A stretch of 64,000 nucleotides of DNA, taken from positions 2,542,001-2,606,000 of the forward strand of contig CAMRHE010000197.1 of NCBI GenBank assembly GCA_947044405.1, written 5' to 3'. The notes beneath the pieces were generated by a model. The model saw only the letters and a program-made list of their open reading frames with translations, was not told the origin of the DNA and did no database searches. Position numbers and translations under genes: made by a program. This document shows, piece after piece, positions 57,579 through 64,000 of this stretch. The DNA comes from Leptodactylus fallax. Lineage: Eukaryota; Chordata; Amphibia; Anura; Leptodactylidae. Positions within the stretch are counted from its first letter, which is position 1, and each line of letters starts with the position of its first letter.

Positions 57579-59254
57579 AGCTTACCAATGTAGACAGAGC
57601 ACCATTATTTATGTTCCATTTGTAGATGGGTGATGCAAGCTTTCACTTTTTTTCTCGACAGTATAAAGAATAAATGCAGCCCTGGATCTCCAAATTTAAA
57701 GGCGTTATCCAAGGGTTAATACTTATAGCCGATCTTTAGGAAAGGTCATCAATATCAGATTAGTGGAGGGCCAACACCCAGCACCTCCACTGATCAGCTG
57801 TTCAGAGCACAGTGTTGCGGTGATGCACTATTGCAACTCAGCGTCCATTCACTTGAATAGACTTTTACACTCACCATAAGCCCTCATGCATATGACCAAG
57901 TGCATGATTAGTGTGCATTGTCAGTGTGCACACAACTATGTATGGGCCTGTGATCCCAAAATTCAGGACAGGTCCTATTCTGTTACGCTTTGCAGCCTGT
58001 GCTCACTGACCTCAATGAATGGGGCCGTGGAGGCATGGGCGGCATATGAATGTCATCTATGTGCCGTCTATGCCATATAATCATCATCAAGGAAACATGT
58101 AAGGACAGTGAATAGTCTGGACATAGCAGCGGCATAACTGAGCTCTGACCATTTTTATACATCTAGGACTAGTATATAATAAAGTGTGACTTTAATACAT
58201 ATGTGAATATAATAGGGTTGTGGTGGCCTCTGGCTATGTATGGTCTTTGCAACAGTGGTAAACTAGATTTTCATTGTGTGTTTGTGTCAATTTAACAAAT
58301 TATTTTTACAGCATGAAAGTCTACACAAGGGTTCATATAGTGAAAAAGCCCTTACAAGTTTATTTCAATCCAACTGAATGAGGTCCAGCAGGAAGATATT
58401 CACATTGTGTGATGTGATTAAGGATTGCAGAAGTCATAGCTGTGTCCAGACCACAAGGGAAAGTGGAAGCCAAGGCTGCAACCTTCTTTTTCCCCCTACA
58501 GCTGAACCTTTGTGAATTCAAGCAGTATACCGTCACTTACTCGGGGGTCTAATTATACAAAATAATGTTAAAAAATTTCAAAACAACAAGCAAATAGGGG
58601 TTCTGTGATCCAGCAGTGGTGGTTTTATCATTAGGCAAAATCCATAGTGTAAATCATCATATGTTTACATGTGGACCTGTGGTTTTTAGTAAATAATTTA
58701 CTCCCATGACATAATTTTGAAGCATTTTTACTTAGAATCCTGCATTGTGCCATTAGGATATGTTCACATGACTTAATTTAGTGCTGATTTTGAGGAGGAA
58801 TATGCTTCAAAATCAGCGCCAAATTCCACCCTGTATCTGACGTTTATTGTATTTAATGGGAGGCAGAGATCAAAGCAAAAAAAAATTATCGCCCTGCGGA
58901 TTCAGGTGCAGAACCCGTAGTGCGAGACACGGCTGATTAGGCCCATTCATTTGAGTCTAAACAGTGAGTGAAAGCTGAAGTGGATTTGCAGTGGAATCTC
59001 CCTCAAATACCTGTTCACGTTCAGCTGTGTAAACATACCTTGACTCTGGACAGGGACACCCCCCTTTAATAAGGGGAATGGTAACACCCAGTTGTCATTT
59101 TATTTAAAATATTTCAGGAGGACTAACAGACTAAGAAAACTAAGAAAATATGCTCCAGAATTTATATATTATAGAGACATGTCATGAGAGCTGCATTTTT
59201 AACATTTAGTTATCATGGGTCACTAAAAAAACTCAGTTGTGTGGAATACTCTTT
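57579..59254. other. No gene recognised; repeat fragments
   Basis: 57704-57850 is the second copy of the ATCAGCTGTT interspersed repeat. About 57876-58030 starts TAAGCCCTCATGCATATGACC, like the piece near 22745. About 58757-59040 has TATGTTCACATGACTTAA at left and TGTTCACGTTCAG..ACATACC at right and may be a diverged relative of the 32174 MITE. 59045-59215 resembles the AGAGGA TTAA-type family. No exon recognised. Confidence 0.4.
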
Positions 59255-59482
59255 TAGGCTTAGACCCCACCTAGCGGGGCCGCAGCCAAAAAGTACTGTG
59301 GGAAAAACCGTGGTGGAAACGCGTAAGGTATAATTGACATGCTGCGATTTGCAATTACGCTCACGTTTTTCAAATGGCAGGATTTCCACTGTGGATTATT
59401 TTCTGCAATATGTAGATGGGATTATCCAGAAAAATGTGGCTTTTGCTGCAGCCAAATGTCAGCATTTATGCCCTGGCCTTAA
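59255..59482. mobile_element. MITE-like, GGCTAAGGCC-end family, copy 6
   Basis: Starts TAGGCTTAGACCCCACCTAG and ends, in complement, TTAAGGCCAGGGCATAAATG. It keeps the family words TATAATTGACATGCTGCGAT and TTCTGCAATATGTAGATGG. Confidence 0.65.
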
Positions 59483-62060
59483 TGTATGTAATATGTGTAA
59501 AATTAGACAAACTTTATTAAACTGTTATAATAAATCTATCTCACTGACTAGGGAGTCCGAAAGAGTTGCTTGTTTGTATGTTTAATGGACCTTCAAAAAT
59601 TATGTAAAAAATGTAGATATAAATTTATGTTATTTATATCTATGGTACAACAATATGATCTGTTTTTTATTAAAACCAAAAAAAAAAAAAAAACATCTTG
59701 GAAAAACATTTTGGAGTAAGAAAAAAAGTTTTATAATGCATGGTATTTATACCTCACAGTGCTACAGGAAATTAAGAGAAAAACTGCACAATGAATCCAC
59801 AGAACAAGAACAACTTTCAGACCAGAAATTGTTATGATTTCAAAAATCTAAACATTGATTTATTACAATAAAACACACACAACGCTTGCCTCAGAGGTTG
59901 AGCACATAATATAACAAAGCCAACAGAACTGCAATTACAAAAAATGCAATGCATACATGGCAGTGTAACAGCCTGGATGATAATCCCTGCCAGATAGTGT
60001 AGCTGTTAAAACAAACAGTGAGTTAAAAGGAATGAAAGAAGCTGGATTGGAACCTCACCCAGCCAGAGAACTAAAGCTACAGCAGATGGGTGTCATAACA
60101 AGGTCTGGTATTCGGGGAAGGTTTTGGTTTGAAGATAACCACGCTTACAACGTTTTTTCAGAACCGCTGTCTGTGCAAAGCAGCTGTAAATGAGATCCCA
60201 TTCTCCAAGCAAAACGTAACATGCAAAAAGTGTGATTTCCATGTGCCCTCCTGTACATGGTTGTATTTCAGTAAAACTGTGGAATAATGGTATTAATAGT
60301 TTTAGATTTGTGCTGTACATATCTACATCAATCCAAAGTGTAAAAGGAATTAAATCATGAGTCACAGTTTTGAGTATCTGGGGGAGAAAATCACCCATGG
60401 AGCAAAGAATTTCTAGCAGAGAAAAGGTATGCAAATTAGCTCTCCTCCAGAAAAAGGAATCTATATTATATTTCCCAAACCAGAGTTGTCTTCCTTCTGT
60501 AGGACATCTAATTGGCATAAAACGATACTGAAGCAGTGTGATGGAGACACTTACTAAGGGCTCCTCCACGGATTACATCACATCTTCATGGGTGCTAGGT
60601 ACCCTTTAAAGCCACATCAGTGTGGTGTAGCATGAATCCATAACACACACACATACTGGACACTATGTGCTTCAGAGTTTACATGTTACACAGACCTTTT
60701 TTTTTTTTTACACAGTTCCATCACATGCTGCATTACAGAGGTAAAACTCATAGAGGGTTAGATGGTGCTTAATACAGACATGTAGGAACTTCATGTGCTG
60801 ATGAATAGATGTGTGGAACTTCGTGCCATTATGATTCATCATGTTTTTCAATAATTGGATTTCCTTAGATATGATACCTGAGCAAGGAGACAGCCCTCAC
60901 TTTGTATTATTATGTAAAAGTGATAACTGAGATATGTGGAATCTTTTTCGTCTCAAACTTGTAATAACTATTCAAGCATTTTTTTCACCATGTTTCAGCT
61001 TAAACAATATCTTTCCATGACTATAAAGATCTGACTTTTACAAGATATGCAGTTCATCTCTGCAAGTCCCTACCTCTAACTCTTAAGCTGTTAAGGAATA
61101 TTACATGGCCTGATGTTTAGCACATGTTATGGTTGTCTATAATGGACCGCCATTCATACACAAAATGCAAACAAAACATACGTTTATGAATATACAGTAA
61201 TAAGGTGGTAATTTGATTAGTAACTTAGTTTGAATATGGCTAAAACTCTTGAAAAAATCTCATGAAAAAAATCCAACACAATATCATAACATGCCAATGA
61301 AGGCCTTGGCAGGCTGCAATTCAAGCACATATTTTCAAACTACATATTTTTCTAAAAATCAGGTAATCTTACACTACGCATATTGGGATATGGTGAGCCA
61401 AGAGAAAAGGTAAGGAAAGACACATCTGTATATCATAATTTCAAATGACACTTAGCTCTGACAAGTCATGTCTGCTACATCTGTATTCCTGATAGACTAC
61501 ACAAAGAAATGGGGTGATGTATAAAGACGTATGCGCTCCTTCTTCAAATGTTATAGCTTTTTGTTATACAAGCATAACTTTAAAACAATCTATAGCTCAC
61601 AACTGCAATAATGTATCAGCCATTCCAGTTACATGGCTAGCATCCAATTTGCTGAAAATCTATAGCAGACACACAATGGAACAGGTTATATAAAGATAAA
61701 AACCAATAGGCAGATGTAAGTGATTTCTATCATGTACAAAAGGACACACCAAACATCTAATGACATCCAGATTCAGCTGGCAAAGGCAAAAAGGGAAAAG
61801 ATCATTAAATGTTATCTCTGTTAAGAACATTCAGTGAGTGTATAGTAAATAATATACTCAACTTGCTCCAGATGACCAAGGATATGCATTACCTAAGTGT
61901 CTACATCAAAACGTCTACTCTACACAATTATTCTACACATGGGCAAAAACACGAAGTTCTTGTCACCCCATAAGCAACAGAACACAAGGGAGTAGAACAC
62001 CAACCTATGGGCCATTCCTCTGCAACAGATGGAAGGAGGGAGCACCACTAGGAATGGAGA
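59483..62060. other. No gene recognised
   Basis: AT-rich. A 158-codon minus-strand frame at 60093-60569 is the longest unexplained frame in the second half of the window. It has no motif I recognise, so I treat it as chance or an unrecognised repeat. No tandem repeats beyond short poly-A/T. Confidence 0.45.
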
Positions 62061-62400
62061 TTAAGGCTAAGGCCCCACGTAGCGGGCCACAGCGAAAAAA
62101 GCTCTGTGGGAAAAACCACAGCGGAAACGAATTGCAGTGTTTCCCACAGTGCTTTTCTCAGAAAGTCTGCAGAGTTTTCCAGACTTTCTGCTTCCATTAG
62201 ACCTATAGGGAAACCACCGGTGTTTCTGCAGGTATAATTGACATGCTACGATTTCCAAAACCGCAACGTTTTTGGAAATCGCAGAATTTCTGCCGCATGT
62301 ATTTTTCTGCAATGTGTGGATGGAGATCGCTAAAATTCCAACCAATTTGCAGGGACTGTAAAAACCGTGACATTTCCATTGCGGCCACAACACGGAGTTT
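62061..62400. mobile_element. MITE-like, GGCTAAGGCC-end family, copy 7
   Basis: Begins TTAAGGCTAAGGCCCCACGT, followed by the family words GCAGGTATAATTGACATGCT and TTTTTCTGCAATGTGTGGAT. The right end is degraded (about GCGGCCACAACACGG). Confidence 0.65.
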
Positions 62401-63210
62401 ACTCCACTCCAATTTTGCAATGATACATAAATAGACCTCTTCATCTATGTTTAATATTCTAATTTCATCACTTTATTATATAACGCAAGTTTTTCCCCAA
62501 GACATAGCCACTGCTTAATTCAAGTAGTTTGTGGTGGCAGATGGGAAAAAAGTACTAAGGTATATGTATTATAATAATGTCAAACAGCATGACCATTATT
62601 CACTGAAGTGTGTACATTTACCAATATATATTACTACACACTCTTGATATTCATTCTTTACTGAATAGCTGCTACTGAAATTTATATTTCCTTTGCAGTT
62701 ACTGGAAAATAAAAAAAAAAGCTCCTTTACTTTTTTTTTAATGTAGCGTAATGTCTAAAAATAAATAAAAAAGCTAAAACAATGCTTACTGTAAAACCTT
62801 GTATCATCTACCACTGGGCTATAAGAAGGAAAAGTGCAAATTACTATTATTAGTATGTGTTAGAATGAGTGCTATTAATCTCAATTCTCTCCAGTCATTC
62901 ACAAAGAATAATGTTGTTTCGTTGTATAGTAAAATATGCTTAGTCAATTCAAAAAATGTGTTTTTTTCTTTTTCTAATGTTGGATGCAGATGTTACATTA
63001 AAGTCTATGGTAAAAAATATTTAATCATAAAATAATCTGTAAATACAGCATTTAGTATTTGTTGTTTTTGTGCTTGTGGTGTCTGCATATTTTAGGTATT
63101 AGGAAGAGGGAGACAATTTTGGAATTTTTTCTGCAGTTCTCCTCATAAAGACTTTCTACACACCAGGAAAAAGTGTGCACAAAATAAAAACACAACTAAA
63201 AATGCATGCA

Positions 63211-63241
<31 letters not shown>

Positions 63242-63283
63242 CATTGAAAACACTTAAAATGCAAGGCATTTTTGAAATGTATT
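62401..63283. other. No gene recognised; poly-A tract
   Basis: AT-rich. A 28-base A run lies at 63214-63241. No recognised coding sequence. Confidence 0.5.
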
Positions 63284-63628
63284 TTAGGGAAAGGTCACAT
63301 CTTCAGGTTTTTTTTATGTAGTCACAGAAAGTCCACAGAGGATTTGTCTGCGGACTTTTTCCTTCCATTATACATATAGAGAAACGCCAGTGTTTCCGTA
63401 GGTATAATTGACATGCTGCAATTTCCAAAACTGCAACTTTTTGGAAATCGCAGTGTCTTCGCTGCGTATATTTTTATGCAATGTGTGGTTGGGATTCGCT
63501 AGAACTTTGCATAGACTGTAAATCGCTGCGTTTTTTTTCTGCGGTGTTTCTGCTGCGGCCAAACCGCGGCGTTTATGCCACGATGGCATAATTATGGCAG
63601 TTACGCTGCATGGGGCACTGACCTTAAA
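63284..63628. mobile_element. MITE-like, GGCTAAGGCC-end family, copy 8
   Basis: Begins TTAGGGAAAGGTCACATC and ends, in complement, TTAAGGTCAGTGCCCCATGC. Family words GTAGGTATAATTGACATGCT and TTTATGCAATGTGTGG are present. Confidence 0.65.
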
Positions 63629-63689
63629 CGTAGAAAAAATGTGTATGTGAAGTTGCCCTAAAATGTTCCTGTGATGGGCAGTTGCATTA

Positions 63690-63841
63690 CACTATACCAG
63701 GGGTCAGCAACCTTCGGCACTCCAGCTGCTGTGAAACTACAACTCCCAACATGCTCCATTCACTTCCATGGGAGTTCCAAGAACAACATAGCAAGTATTC
63801 ATGCTGGGAGTTGCCGAAGGTTGCCTACCCCTACACTATAC
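63690..63841. mobile_element. hAT MITE with 8-bp duplication, copy B
   Basis: Element 63698-63833 (136 bp) starts CAGGGGTCAGCAACCTTCGG and ends with the complement, its last base being A instead of G. Perfect 8-bp duplication CACTATAC flanks it (63690-63697, 63834-63841). It is a close relative of the element at 18605 and shares CACTCCAGCTGCTGTGAAAC. Confidence 0.92.
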
Positions 63842-64000
63842 AGTCATATCACTTCTATTAGAGGACCAGCAACCTACAATGGTGTATTGTCAATATTTTT
63901 TTCCAGCAGTAGTTTTTGTATACCAAATTCGGTAACAACTTAATCGAACTTCAATAGGACTTGTCATTAATTTACTACTTCTCTGATTACACAATCTAGG

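Noticed and set aside
60093..60569. 158-codon minus-strand reading frame
   Set aside because: No motif, domain or splice context recognised, and amino-acid order looks random. Chance or an unrecognised repeat is more likely than a gene.

Overview
This 64 kb window looks like a repeat-rich, gene-poor piece of an amphibian (probably frog) genome. The background is AT-rich and non-coding. I recognise no host protein-coding exon, tRNA, rRNA or CRISPR array. The amphibian call rests on the mix of Tc1/mariner families, an Ngaro-type tyrosine-recombinase retrotransposon, a Rex1/L2-like LINE and many short inverted-repeat elements. That is family-level recognition, not a database match.

Layout. At 2421-3961 lies a Sleeping Beauty-like Tc1 copy with long terminal inverted repeats and a broken transposase. 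At 4263-5412 is a 1.15 kb hAT-like non-autonomous element that contains a nested palindromic mini-element. At 6680-15875 is a three-layer nest. A second Tc1 copy sits in a TATC microsatellite. It is split at one inverted repeat by a 7.9 kb Ngaro-like element (7835-15722), whose A2 repeat is in turn split by a 5'-truncated LINE (13346-15116). The Ngaro element shows the split direct-repeat layout A1-[gag, RT-RNase H, tyrosine recombinase, SGNH hydrolase]-B1-A2-B2. Its B1 and B2 copies differ at only two of 452 positions by eye, yet its reading frames are broken.

Further along are a mariner-like remnant at 24034-25935 that carries two later insertions, a nearly intact Tc1 at 34680-36328 (340-codon transposase with one internal stop), and a Tc1 lacking its left end at 40260-41376. 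Between them are many MITE-like elements: an eight-copy family with GGCTAAGGCC-like ends, TTAA-flanked families, and two hAT mini-elements with perfect 8-bp target duplications. Microsatellites and one three-unit minisatellite are also present.

Several non-repetitive stretches (about 19960-20260, 29020-29440, 43735-43985, 44500-45000, 49550-49760) have mixed composition and homeodomain-like TAATTA cores. They look more like conserved regulatory DNA than decayed repeats, but only comparative alignment can show that. Overall the window is best read as an intron or intergenic desert of a frog genome and a record of successive transposon invasions.
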